Below, piece after piece: positions 41,939 through 53,087 of a stretch of DNA of 64,000 nucleotides (the stretch's first letter is position 1; every line of letters begins with the position of its first letter). A program made the translations under genes and the position numbers. Below the pieces are notes generated by a model, which had not been told where the DNA came from, ran no database searches, and worked only from the letters and a program-made list of their open reading frames with translations. Origin of the DNA: Pseudevernia furfuracea (lineage: Eukaryota; Ascomycota; Lecanoromycetes; Lecanorales; Parmeliaceae); contig JAIUPT010000008.1 of the NCBI GenBank assembly GCA_022315425.1, forward strand, positions 434,001 through 498,000, read 5' to 3'.

Positions 41939-42879
41939 TTTTGTATTCGTGACACGCTAGAAGGCCTTTTGCAACATGCGGGGGATGCCAGAACGAAGAA
42001 GCCATACCGAGAACACTCCTTTCTCATGCAACTCATGAAGGAAAATACCTGCACTCTTGTTGGCTGCGGCACAAAGACGGATAATCTTCAAAGAATATTT
42101 CAGCACATGTCAGAAAAGCACGGCTGGACGTGGACTAAGCGATACACCTCCGAATTCGAATACACATTCCCTTCCAAAATCCCTGCCTGTAGCTTGAACA
42201 TTTCTTGGACGTCACTCTCTATTCCAGGTTCTTTATACAGCGGCCCAACTTCGATTCTACCACCGTCTCGGGACACTCATCCCATAGCATCCTCTCCACT
42301 CCTCCAATCACACAAGGAGAAGTTTGGAGAGTTGCGAGTGGGAACGACTTCTTCGCCGAGTGGCTTGCAGCCTGCAACAACAGTGACGACTCACCATCAA
42401 GTAAGACCAGAAGAGCGCAGAGACCGTGGCGACGACGCGGAAAAAGGCAACAACTCCGAAGCCCACGACTCTGATAGCAAGAGCCCCAACGAAGAGGAGT
42501 CTGAGAAGTTCTTTTCCCTCACGGATCTTCCTAAAAGCCAGAACAGGCCAACATCGTTCGAAAGCTTCTCGAACCAACACGTATGCATTTCAAGCACTTG
42601 CTTGGCGATAGTGTATCAACGAGTCAGGTTTTCACCGATTGCTATCTTATTGAGTGGCACGATACGCAAATGAACATGGAACGTTTGTGGAACAAGTACG
42701 GTAAAACGAGTCAAGTGCCTGAGTTGATGTTCAGCAGCGAATGGAGCGTCGAGAGAGTGGTGTGGACTTATGAGCGGGATGTGGGGGTATTTGGACTAGT
42801 GTTGGACTTGAAAAGTCTTGTTAGGGAGCACGAATTCAAAAACTTGAGTCCTATAATGCCTCGATGCTTGGCTGGATAG
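41939..42879 (+). pseudogene. Zinc-finger-like gene, copy B, 5' end interrupted
   Basis: Open from just after TGA 41936-41938, with exons ending at 42580 and resuming 42628-42879 (47-nt GT-AG intron, phase 0, joining SFSNQH to VFTDCYLIEWHDTQMNMERL). It contains CTLVGCGTKTDNLQRIFQHM, then SEKHGWTW: C-x4-C-x12-H-x4-H plus GWxW, matching copy A residue for residue in spacing. A Ser/Pro/acidic linker and a C-terminal domain with FSSEWSVERVVWTYERDVGV follow. Upstream of the TGA the same frame still aligns with copy A (CP-x3-stop against CP-x3-Arg, both followed five residues later by T-L), so the TGA falls on an Arg codon of the homologue. Either an unrecognised intron removes it or this copy is disabled. 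Function unknown. Confidence 0.5.
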
Positions 42880-45800
42880 TGTCCCGGCTAAGATTTTTGA
42901 GTAAGAACAAAAAGGTGCACGACTCACAGTATTCGCGGGTAGAACGCATGTTAAGAATGGAAATCTACATCGACTAGTTCTGGTTTTACGTCTTTGATCC
43001 GCCTTGAATTGGTTCACATACATACCCACAAAGCAAAATCGCTTGTCATTCAGCCGAACACTGTGGTGACTGGATAGGAGACCTAAAATTGGCGTTCAGT
43101 GAATTCAAATTTTGATTAATTTGAATTATTAGCGAAGCATCTCTGGCCACAAACCGAGAAACGTACTGCGTTGTCTCAATTATCCAGTGCAATGGACATC
43201 CCCATACAGTAAGTAATGTTCACGGTAGATGGCCCCCAAATGTGCCCATAGGAAATGGGTCATGTCACAGATGACGAGTCAAAGATTCGTACTCTAGACT
43301 ACTAGACTTAATCCAATGAAAAGTTTCAGGCGTTGAATCCTGACCATAATGCATTCGGTGACCGGCACCAGTCGGCAAATTTTCGTTAAAGCCTAAAAAT
43401 GGCTTCGATTTATAGACTAGGACGCGTAGTCACTTCATACTTTCGGAAGCCGAGGACAATACTTAGCGATAACTGATAAGCCACTCGAACCGAACTGTCT
43501 CAAGCTTGCCGCCACGGTGGGAGTAAGCCAAGGCCGCGAGGAATATGCGGCTGCGGCTAAGGACAAGTACTTTACAGAGTAGTCCACGGACGGACACTGT
43601 CTGTAGCCACGATTGATGCATCTGACTTGGTAGCTGCGAACAGGCGAGGAGGATAAAGAGAGTAGCCCGCTGGTCGCAAGGTGAGTCTGCTTGATCAAAC
43701 GTCCTTGAGGTCGGCCTACTTTAGTCGATATGTTGAGTGTGGTCAATTCATAAATGGACTGTAGTCGATATGAGACAACTATATTTATTTACCAATAAAC
43801 CGTCTATATACAAATTGACCGACCATTCATGAATATGTTGGACAGACCGTAAATCGAGGAACGGAGTTTTGCCGCTCTGTGCAGGAGGCTTGCAGTAGCG
43901 AGGCCTTAATGCACGTTGCCGCCGTCCTCGACATCATCGATGTACGATTCCGTTGCTATTCTAGGGCCTGCTCCGCATTGCTGCATCTCAAGCAGGCCGG
44001 TTGAGTAGTTTTTCAAGGTAGTGGTCAGGAGTAAGAATTCAAGATTCCACAGGCTCTTGATCTGAGGATTGGGGAAAGATCCTCTTGTTAGCTCGAGCAG
44101 GGTCCCCTCAAGATCGACCCCTAGTAGCAATTAGGTCTAGTGTGAAGTAATGGAGTAACACAATTTCAACGACAGACCGTCACCCAATACACACTGGGCC
44201 TAGAATTCCAAGACAATCGTGCATCAGTCCTGCATGCTAGCAGCTAGAACCAAGTAACCGGGTACAGTGTTGCAGCAACAAGAGTAACAGCGCAGAAGGT
44301 CAAGGAAGGGCTACGAATACCGAGCCCGTGGCATCGTACCCGTGAATCATGCAGAGAAGCAAAACTTATATGCACAAATTGTATTGTTCTGGCCCATCAT
44401 CCCTTTCGGCTAGAAGAACGAACTGTCCGCCGCTGCCATGCATCGTCCAACTGCTCGGCTAGTAACCGTTTCCCTATCTCTGGTGATGTTTACTCCAGCC
44501 ATCATCTACGGGCCCTTGCTCTGTCGGATTCGACCTCTCTCCTAATCTGTGCAGCTCTCTTACGCCTTGCTTCCTCTTCTCTGCAAGGACCTAAGCGTTG
44601 CATCCGTCAACGTTCATTCGCCGATTACGTGAGGCCGTGAGATTGAAAGTCCTCAGACTGGGGAACCTACTGCAATTCTCGTACGCAGTCTTGCTATTTT
44701 TGTGATCAGTGCGGACCCTTAGACTACCGGGCGGTGCATTTGTTGACTAACTCATGGCGCGTCATGACGCATCCCCTGCGCCCAGACAGGTAGACGCTGC
44801 ATTCGTATGTGTAGTATTCGCGGATATGCCCGCACCGATATGTAACCCGCATCCAGTCACACATTGTGTTCCAGCAGGATCTTTGGAACTCGCGATGTTG
44901 CAGTTCAAATCTCGAAATGTGCTAGGTCTAACTTTCGGTCTCACAAGGCTGCAGCAGAGGACGCGTTCTCGAGGCTAGGGAAAAGTGCGGAGTGCTTTTT
45001 GAATATTTGCAGTCGTTCGGGATGTGATGTGGGGAAATAACTCCTCGGAAGACGTCATTTCTAGCTTACGCGATGAGGGCGTGGCAGTCCCGGATTGGCC
45101 ATTCACAGCCCATCTTTCCCCGAGATCATGCACGACATTCGGCCAACTCCTTCCGTTGAGAGCACCCTTCAAACATCATTCTTCTGGCCTGTCTCTTAGG
45201 ATGAGAGATCCCATACAGGCTACACACGACAGATAAATTGCATGGACCGTGGACCATGGCCAATGAGAAGACATGTCTTGAGCGAGCCAATCATGAAGCA
45301 TCGGGACGCTACTTGAATAGAGCTCCACTCACACCTATCGATATCCACCAAGCCTCACCGAAACAACAAAACAGGTATATCGAAGCATGCGGGTACGAGA
45401 GCTGAAGGCAGCACCAGTAGAAGTCCAAACCCATGTTCGAGGTTCGGGATTGGTGGTCCTAAATCGGCTAGCTTGTAAAAGGTTTGCCGCCACCATCGCC
45501 TACGACATTCACACGCTCTTTGGTGCAGAGCTTCTTTTATCACGAAGACAACCCATACCACATCTTATCGGGAAATGAAGACGCGCGACCATGGTGTTGT
45601 CCCCTTCTTGTTTTACAAAGGGATCTCCGTTGGGATCAGCTTATGCTACCAAGTTTGGTCCTTAGCGCTTCACGTTTGACAAGTTCAGGCTCGCTGGGAA
45701 TCAATTCCTGGTCAGGACGTGGTTTGGAGTCGTACTTGACAGACGAACGACGTGATTTTGGCAACAAATTCTCTGACGGTCGTGGTTTCCCCTCTGGTTT

Positions 45801-46638
45801 GCTGCACCATTCATCCTCTAGAAGAGCGCTGGTTCCAATTGGGTTCCAAGCTTTATCCCGAGAAGCTCGTTGAATTCGCTTATGGAGCCTAGTGATTGGC
45901 TGTCATTTGAGGGATTCTCCAAATCAACCAATGCTTTCTCGAAAACTTAGCGTGAGGCAGTCACGTGACTTAGGCATGCTCCACATTATCTGCAGCGGGC
46001 CACACCTCTCAAAATCAGGAACATAAGTCCATCATCCAGATCCTTGCCATCTGAAACCCCCAATTTCAGCCACAAAAAAAATCTGCAGGGTCAAATCCCG
46101 CCCCCAGCCGCGTTGGGCAGCAACACGCATAGGTGCATAAATCCGAACATGTCCACGAAACAGCGTTGACCCGAGTACGCAAAGTTATAGAGCATCAAAG
46201 GAACAGGACAGCTATACAACGCATCAAGACTGCCACCGGGTCTGAGTTGTACCGATCAAGGCCCATTGGAAAGCGGTCTGCCTGTTGATGCTCCCTGATG
46301 CCCAAGATTCCCATTCAGGAACAACTTTTAATTCCAGGAACAGGGCTTTCCCCCGCTGCACGACCAGCACATGGCCCTTGCAGAGCGTCGACATGCCAAA
46401 GAGTCTCACACATTGCACTTGGTTGCCACCGTAAAGTTGCTGCGATTTTTTCATGGGCCTCTCAGATCATACCACATATATTGTGGTCTGAAATGGTCTC
46501 CTCAGGCTCTTCACCGCCAATCTTTGGGAACCTCTGAAATCATACCACACGGCAAGGCCAATTGAATTCCCCGTATATAATCAATCCGGTCATCCACCCG
46601 TTCCTTCTACATTGCTACCTGCTGCCTCGTACCACACA
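42880..46638. other. Gene-poor stretch, 3.8 kb
   Basis: No supported gene. The longest ORFs (43435-43746 -, 45484-45873 +) lack domains and have random-like composition. Two copies of ATCATACCACA with similar flanks lie near 46467 and 46539. The end carries CCGTATATAATC about 70 bases before the ATG at 46639, a TATA-like element followed by a pyrimidine-rich leader. Confidence 0.45.
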
Positions 46639-47001
46639 ATGAACAAGGCAAATAAAACATTCTCGTGCACTTCCCCCCATGATCGACCAGCCACTCCGCC
46701 GGACTCATCCCCTAACGTCACCAGAGATGAACACCGCCTGCACCCCCTCAAAGCCAATCATGTACCGGAATCCGATGAAAACGCCACTTGCCGCCGTTTT
46801 CCCGCGAATCCCCCATCGACGCCGAATCTACCGCCGGAAGAGCGCTTATCGGGTCATTCCCCAACGCGAATGTCTGTTAGCCCAACGCCCCCCTCTACGC
46901 CTCCCAGTTCGGCCCCAAACGGCCAATCAAGAACCTCATTTACATTCTCAAAGACGCTGATGACTTCCAAAAAGCTCTCATCGTCTGTGCACGGTAGGTA
47001 G
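46639..47001 (+). CDS. Small Pro/Ser-rich ORF, 120 aa (candidate gene)
   Basis: ATG 46639 follows a TATA-like element (GTATATAATC, about 46572) and a C/T-rich leader, a typical fungal promoter arrangement. The frame encodes a Pro/Ser/Thr-rich polypeptide (RPATPPDSSPNVTRDEHRLH, SVSPTPPSTPPSSAPNGQSR) without a recognised domain. The 3' end is uncertain: GGTAGGTAG at the stop could be a donor, with CTGACACAG near 47064 as acceptor, and the last 100 bases read more protein-like in another frame (RPIKNLIYILKDADDFQKAL). Confidence is low. Confidence 0.3.
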   Translation: MNKANKTFSCTSPHDRPATPPDSSPNVTRDEHRLHPLKANHVPESDENATCRRFPANPPSTPNLPPEERLSGHSPTRMSVSPTPPSTPPSSAPNGQSRTSFTFSKTLMTSKKLSSSVHGR

Positions 47002-47703
47002 TATCCGTGTGAAGCTAGAGAATGATGGCGAGATGCTGAATCCACCTAAGGGACGCTGACACAGCCGGTTGTATACGATTTGTCGGACGATGACTAGGGT
47101 TTGTCGGTGACAATTGATGAAATGTATCGAGAGGACGGGCTCAATTTCCCCGATGGAGTTACCTTTTTACCCCGTCTCCTGCTGGTGCGTGATTTGCTGT
47201 GTATTGTTCTATCGTTCCATGCTGTTCTGTTGGGCTGAAGAGTTCGATAAAAGTTGTTTTGGTTGGGACCAATGTCGTATGAGGCTCTTTCTTCGCGGTG
47301 TACGGACGGTATAGAGTAGATTTCTTTGGTGATGTCTTGATAGGGAGCGCAGATCGATATTGTTTCGTATACCGGTGTTGGGCATCGATATATGTACGCA
47401 CCCAACCGTTTCCACAGTTTTGTATGCTATCGTCCCATTCAGTCGCGAACACTTCATCATTGTCGTCTTGAAAGAAAACTATGTCCGTGCTGAAGGCCCG
47501 TGTCAGTGTTGGGCATCAGTCCATTATCTTCATCTATCTGGCGGCGATGTCATCATGATGTATATATACCACCTACCCTGGGAATGACTCCGCCACCTCA
47601 TCTCATTTGCATCGCAACAATCTTCCTTCTGCTAGACTTGCTGAAGCTGAAAAACATCCTTGCACTTCTCATTTTCGACCGCACACCCCAATTTGATAGA
47701 ACT

Positions 47704-48016
47704 ATGTCCTGGTGGAACGATCGTCCTCAAGCACCACCCGCACCGCCTCCACCTCCACCTAGCCCGGCTAATTCTGAGGAACGAGCTTGCTACTTTTCGA
47801 CGACTCCTCCTGGTAAATGCGAATGGCACCTCTGCACGAATCACTTGGCCGACGGACCGAGCCAATGACGCTGCTGCTGCCCAAGGCAAATCCTACCCAA
47901 GGTCGCACCAGATCTGCCGGTATACCATCACAGGCACCGAGAAGCCAAAGGTGCATCCATTCCTCACCAGCGAGAGCGAATCGTCTTGCAATGGTTCTGA
48001 AGGTTGTCTTGAATGA
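47704..48016 (+). CDS. Small Pro-rich protein, two exons, 87 aa (candidate gene)
   Basis: Exons 47704-47812 and 47862-48016 with a 49-nt intron (GTAAAT to CCGAG), phase 1. TATATATACC lies about 140 bases upstream, and the leader is pyrimidine-rich. The product is MSWWNDRPQAPPAPPPPPPS, then a region with scattered Cys, ending SESESSCNGSEGCLE. No domain is recognised. Unspliced, the first frame runs on for another 18 codons, so the intron is not strictly required. Confidence 0.35.
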
Positions 48017-48403
48017 GGGACGCGAGAGGTTTCGGGCAAAGAGAATGCAATCGTCAAAGTTCTCGGTGAGTGAAAGCCGTTTGTGGAAGCGGGAACCCTT
48101 GCTTATATATCGCAGGGTGGAGGGTTTTCTGGTTGGCGAACCTCGCTTGGTCTTCCTAATAAATAGCCGGGCTTCCGGGGAGGGTAGGGTAGAAAGGTCG
48201 CCTAATGGAGGTCTCGTTATAGGGAAGGATAATCACCGTGCTGGAAATTAATAGCAGGTAGAAGAGACAGAAAACGAATCACGATCACTGCCCGATATCC
48301 AGCCATGTCGGTGACATGGTGAACCCTGGAGAACAATCATCATTGTGTGAAAGCTGTGTACATGAACAGACCACGTTCCTAACCTCTCCAAACCCAGCCC
48401 TAC
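48017..48403. other. Intergenic spacer, 0.39 kb
   Basis: Between the small Pro-rich candidate gene (+) and the 3' end of SDH3 (-). Nothing supported. Confidence 0.4.
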
Positions 48404-49220
48404 TTAACCCTTCCAATTCTTAAATTCACCCTTCCAGCTCTCCTCACCCACTCCCTTCCCCTTGCTCCCGCCATCCCCCCCACCCACAAAAGCCAACACG
48501 GCGCTACTCACCACCGACAAGGCCACCACAATCCACCCGGTAACCTGCACCTGCCTATTCCCAAACTCCCTCCCCGTATCCCACACCAAATGCCTGATCC
48601 CATTCCAACAATGAAACGTAAACGGCCAGGACATGCCAAACTTCATCAGCCCTTTCGTCACGGCGCCGAAGCCGCCGAACCATTCCGCCATGGCGGCGGA
48701 CTCGAGGTGCCACCCGAGCAGGGGAGAGACGAGGTATGCGGCGCCGAAGACGTAGAGGCCGCCGGAGAGGGCGCAGCCGGTGATGCGGTTGAGGGCGGAG
48801 GCGTACCAGGTCATCTGCGGTTGGTAGATTGTCAGGTGGGGGGAGACGGGGCGGTTTAGGCGTTGGGCGGTGAGGATGGCGTAGGCGTCGGAGGGTTTGG
48901 CGGGCTGGGTTTCGGCGTGGGGTGAGGTTGCCGAGGGTTGGAATGCGACGTGTCTGGCGGTTTGTGTCAGCCGGGATCGTGAGAAAGGGTACAGAAGAAG
49001 GCGGAAGGGGGGGGGGGAAGGAGACGTGCCTGGCTTGAGGTCGCAATCTGCTGGCTGCAATGGCTGCCGGGGGGGTGAATTTGGAGAGGGTGGGTTGCTG
49101 CTGGGCGAGGACTGGGTCTTTTGTTAGCCAATTGACTGTTTTCCTACGATTCTTTCACCTGATGGAGATGGAGGGCTTACGCCGCCGGGCGGAGAGCTGA
49201 GTGATTCTTTGAGCTAACAT
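48404..49220 (-). CDS. SDH3: Succinate dehydrogenase cytochrome b560 subunit (Sdh3), 223 aa
   Basis: Three exons: 49181-49220, 49030-49111 and 48404-48953. Intron 1 is GT-AG (69 nt, GGCTAAC branch-like). Intron 2 (48954-49029, 76 nt) begins GCACGT and ends CGCCAG with GGCTGAC upstream: a GC-AG intron that joins RLRPQAR to HVAFQPSATS. The N-terminus is an Arg/Ser/Gln-rich mitochondrial presequence. The mature protein has the complex II large-anchor signature NRPVSPHLTIYQPQMTWYAS (quinone site Ser and neighbouring residues), NRITGCALSGGLYVFG as first span, and FHCWNGIRHLVWDTG with the haem-ligand His, then a third span. Sdh3 with Sdh4 anchors the catalytic dimer in the inner membrane and binds haem b and ubiquinone. 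The Gly/Lys-rich C-terminus is unusual but short. Confidence 0.92.
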
Positions 49221-49936
49221 GATGTCTGTCTACCCTTACGACAGACTGATCGTAGTGTGCTTCGTGATGATGCTATTCACGAGACCGCCAAGAACAGCGA
49301 GCGGGAGCCTCGGCAGATCTGACCAATCACGGCCCGCGATTTCAAAGCTTTGTAAAGTTCCACCCAAATTCTGGTTTTATCTTCTTTTCTTCTTTTCTTC
49401 TTCAATTACAGCAGGAGCCTCAGCGTCTAAAGCCCACTTGTACGACTGTCGTGGGATGATGTACGGGCGGTCCATACACCAGCATTCTGTTGGTGTTTTA
49501 TGAGGTGTCGAGAGGGAATTGCCTGTCGTTAATCGCGCATGTTGATCGATTTCTCCACGATTTCAGGCGTTTCATATCAGGGCTACAGACGGACTACGAG
49601 GTTTCTTTGGAATGATTGAGCGTTGTCATTGTCATGATGGGTGTACACTTGGTTACCATGAGTCTATCATACTCGTACCCTTGAGGCATCTACTCGTAGA
49701 GCACGAGGTTAAAGTGTTGATATGCTCAATCCTCCGCTTATCAAAGACTTGCTCACAGCATGGAAAGAGAGAAGATCGGGAGGTCTTGTTTCTTCACCTT
49801 TGTACGCGATTGATGGAGGCTTTGTAAATATTTGACTGTCATAGGTGACCATATATGCAAGGGATGTTGATGCCAAGCCTTCTGCTCCATCTAAACGAAT
49901 GATCTCCATACTCCTTCTATACCATCAACCAGTACA
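49221..49936. other. Divergent upstream region, SDH3 / scramblase, 0.72 kb
   Basis: Pyrimidine-rich TTTATCTTCTTTTCTTCTTTTCTTC near 49376-49400; several short ORFs without domains. Presumably holds both promoters. Confidence 0.4.
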
Positions 49937-51691
49937 ATGCCGCCCTTTAACATACAGCCACAGGTGCTACGACCATCTCGCTCACTGCTACGAGCTGGAT
50001 TTGCGACATCAAAGCCCTATTATCGAGCGTTACCGCCTGGTCCTCGAGGCAGCGTTCGTCGACCCCCACCGCTAAAGCCAATACCAAAACGGACCCAGAG
50101 CTCAAGGCTTCCCCACCAAGAGCCCAAGCAGCGACAACAAGAAACCCTCAAAGCCCCAGAGAGCTCACCGGAAGCTCAAGAACCAAAGCAGTCGTCCGTC
50201 GACACAGTGTCCAATGCACTACGAGATCAAGACTCCCAAACAAACAATCTCCTCTCTCCAGTTCACATACCCGAAGACCCGGATGGCGTACTCAACGAGA
50301 GGCATCCGGCTACGAGCATACTATCGAACTCCGCCATAGTGGTGACCAGGCAGCTGGAACTCATGAATGTAATGCTTGGGTTCGAGCAGGCTAACAAATA
50401 TGTCATTATGGATCCAAAGGGAGGCCACATTGGCTATATGGCGGAGAGAGAATTGGGTATGGGAAATATGATGGCTAGGCAAATGTTCAGTACGCATAGG
50501 AGTTTTACAACGCATGTGTTTGACAGGCACGGGAAGGAAGTCTTGAGGGTAAGTTAGTAGAAGAAGGGAAGCAGAATGGGATCGCTGATGGAGTGTTAGT
50601 TTCACAGGCCGTTTTCGTGGATATCGAGTCGAATTGGCATATATGATCCTGTCGAAGAGTCAAATAGCTCTCCGTCATCCTCAACAGCGGTAGCAAACGT
50701 TGACCCGGGCTCTCTAACTACAGAGGTCAACCCCGACACAGCGCAGATCTCGCGGCTGGCCTTAGGAGACATGCGTGTCATAGGAGAAGCGCAGCAACAG
50801 TGGGCGCCGCTTCGGCGAAAGTACAACTTGTTCGTGCACCGCCAATCCCAAGCCTCTGGTACCACATCAGGCGCTCCTCAGTATGCACCGGCAAATCAGC
50901 CACTCTCAAACTCACAGCAATTGGACTTAACACCGTACAACAACGAAGGCCAATTCGATCAGTTCGCCTATGTCAATGAGCAGTTCCTCTCGTGGGATTT
51001 CTCTCTCCTCTCGAACGAGGGCGGTCTCATCGGCTCCGTGAACCGCAACTTTGCCGGCTTTGGCCGTGAAATCTTTACCGATACGGGAGTCTACGCTTTA
51101 CGAATGGACTCTGTGGGCTTAGCACAGGAACCGACGCATCTGATCTCGCAAACTGGCCAACAGTCGGTGGGGTTCCAAAATCCCAATGACTCTGGAATGA
51201 CGCTCGACCAGCGGGCCGTCATGCTTGCAACTGCTGTGAGTGTCGACTTTGACTATTTCAGCCGGAAAAGCGGACCCGGAGGTATGGGCTTCATGCCTCT
51301 CTGGTTCCCGGGCATGGGCGGTGGAGGAGCTGCTGCAGAAGGTGCCGAAGCGGAAGCAGGTGCAGGCGCAATGGAAGAAAGCGGTGGTGCTGCAGGTGGT
51401 ATCTCCAAAGGAGATGCTGGTGGTTGGACGGAAGGCGCTGCAACAGGTGCTGGCACGATGGCCGGATATGAAGCTATGCAGAGAGGCACCGGTAGAGGTG
51501 GGGATAATGCTTCTCCGCAAGCCGGCCAACAGGGTGCCAATCAGCCCGGGTACGGCCAGGATCAACAGCAACAACCGGGCCAAGTCGGACAGAATGAGGA
51601 TGTTTGGGGAAATAACGATGACCCTTGGGGTGGAGGAGACGGCGGAGGAGATGGTGGCGGTGGAGGAGGAGATCTGGGAGACTGGCTCTAA
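49937..51691 (+). CDS. Phospholipid scramblase family protein, probably mitochondrial, 567 aa
   Basis: Two exons: 49937-50548 and 50600-51691; the 51-nt intron (GTAAGT to GTTAG) is phase 0 and joins HGKEVLR to FHRPFSWISSRIGIYD. The scramblase domain starts near residue 136 (RQLELMNVMLGFEQANKYVI) and runs to about 450 with FVHRQS, FLSWDFSLLSNEGGLIGSVN and the C-terminal FTDTGVYALRMDS and TLDQRAVMLATAVSVDFDYF. The N-terminus is Arg/Ser/Pro-rich without acidic residues in the first 60, like a mitochondrial presequence; the yeast homologue Aim25 is mitochondrial. The last 115 residues are a Gly/Ala/Gln low-complexity tail ending DWL. Proposed role: moving phospholipids between leaflets or a membrane-stress function; activity is not established for the fungal members. 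Confidence 0.87.
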
Positions 51692-51996
51692 GACAACCGT
51701 CTAGCCGTGAGACTTGCTACATTTAGCGACGGCGTTGGGGAAGCTGGGTTATAACACCCTGCCTTACAAAGGCACTTAGAAGGTCTCGGTATGACGATGT
51801 ACAAATAACGAATATTTCGGTTTCTTTTCTCCTGATATCCCAATGTCTTGCTGTAAGTTAAGATCGTAAGCCTGTACGATTAAAAGCCGAGGCTCCCTCC
51901 ATCTCGGAACTATCCATCCACATCGAGATCGAAACACCCTCCAACCTACGTCCACACCACCCCCCCCCACCCTCCTACCCCCTGAGCCCCACCAGC
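51692..51996. other. Scramblase-UBC7 spacer, 0.3 kb
   Basis: Tandem genes; contains a C10-type tract (CCACCCCCCCCCACC near 51957-51971) in the UBC7 leader. No TATA box seen. Confidence 0.4.
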
Positions 51997-52733
51997 ATGG
52001 CATCCACGATAGCATCCCGCCGCCTCTTCCACGAGTACAAGCTCCTCACCTCCTCCCCACCGGACGGCATCACCGCCGGCCCCGTCTCCGAAGGCGACAT
52101 CTTCCTCTGGGAAGCCCTAATCCAGGGCCCCGACGGCACGCCCTTTGAAGGCGGCATTTTCCCGGCCGAGTTGAAGTTCCCCAAGGATTATCCGCTGAAC
52201 CCGCCCACGATGCGGTTCTTGGGGGAGGTGTGGCATCCGAACGGTACGTACCTATGCCCCCCCCTTTTTTTTGCGACCATTTACAACGTTCTACGTTGGG
52301 ATGAGATGAGATGGAGATGGAGATGGAGATGGAGATGGAGATGGAGATGGGGGGGCCATTGTGCTTGGAATAATAACTTGGAAACCATGATGGTTTGATT
52401 AGCGATTGTTTTTGCATCTGGAGCGGGATCGAAAAACATCCGGGCTAATGTGTTGCCGCTTGGATGTCTATACACACAGTCTACCCCTCCGGCCTCGTCT
52501 GCATCTCCATCCTGCACGCCCCCGGCGACGATCCGCATCACTACGAAAAGGCCTCTGAGAGGTGGAGTCCGATACAGAGTGTGGAGAAGATATTGATCAG
52601 CGTGATGAGCATGCTGGCGGAGCCGAATGATGAGAGCCCGGCGAATATTGAGGCGGCGAAGATGTGGCGGGAGAGGAGGGGGGAGTTTGAGAAGACGGTT
52701 AGGGAGGGGGTGAGGCGGAGTTTGGGGATGTGA
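51997..52733 (+). CDS. UBC7: Ubiquitin-conjugating enzyme E2 Ubc7 (UBE2G type), 166 aa
   Basis: Two exons: 51997-52243 and 52480-52733, intron 52244-52479 (236 nt, long for this window), phase 1. The joined sequence has the complete E2 fold: FEGGIFPAELKFPKDYPLNP, the HPN motif (EVWHPN), catalytic Cys90 in GLVCISILHAPGDDP, and the acidic 13-residue insertion after the Cys (HAPGDDPHHYEKASERWSP) that marks the Ubc7/UBE2G class. Ubc7 works in ER-associated degradation with Cue1 and the Hrd1 and Doa10 ligases on the cytosolic face of the ER. Length agrees with family members (165-170 aa). The intron carries a hexanucleotide microsatellite. Confidence 0.93.
52311..52350 (+). repeat. (ATGGAG)n microsatellite in UBC7 intron
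   Basis: Six full and one partial perfect ATGGAG unit, followed by a G run. It lies wholly inside the UBC7 intron, so length changes would not affect the protein. Confidence 0.9.
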
Positions 52734-53087
52734 GTGGGGGGCGCGGAGGGGAGAGGGGGGGGGAAGGAAAGGGGGAGAAGGTGTGAAGGGGGGTGATGGG
52801 CGAGTGGGTGGGGGCCAGAAGCCTGGAGTAAGAAGGCAACGGTGGCAGTGGGCCATGGAATTCTGGGAGCGATGGCGTTGGACACTGGAGTATTGCGTAG
52901 CACAGGTGGGTGTTTCATGGGTCAACATTGGCTGACGTGACCATTCTTCGACGAGCAACTTGTGTATTGTGAGCCGTTTTTGAGAGTGCAATCTAATACA
53001 CCTCCAACGGGCACCATCTCCGCATTCACTCGCTGGCTAAGCGATCTCTGCAAGCAGGTGTCCTATCTACCACCTGACGTGTCCTGA
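52734..53087. other. Convergent UBC7/SPO11 3' spacer
   Basis: G-rich on the + strand (runs near 52735-52810). The part next to the SPO11 stop still resembles the SPO11 repeat unit (CACCTGACGTGTCCTGATTA at about 53070), suggesting a decayed extra repeat beyond the stop. Confidence 0.45.

Noticed and set aside
48555..49046. Arg/Pro-rich ORF overlapping SDH3 in another frame
   Set aside because: Shadow frame; it looks open only because intron 2 is C-rich.
51119..51704. ORFs on both strands inside the scramblase Gly/Ala-rich tail
   Set aside because: Low-complexity GC-rich sequence opens several frames; the scramblase frame continues from the conserved domain.
52281..52991. Minus-strand 236-codon ORF opposite UBC7
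   Set aside because: Pro/His-rich, created by the antisense of the G-rich 3' region and the intron microsatellite.
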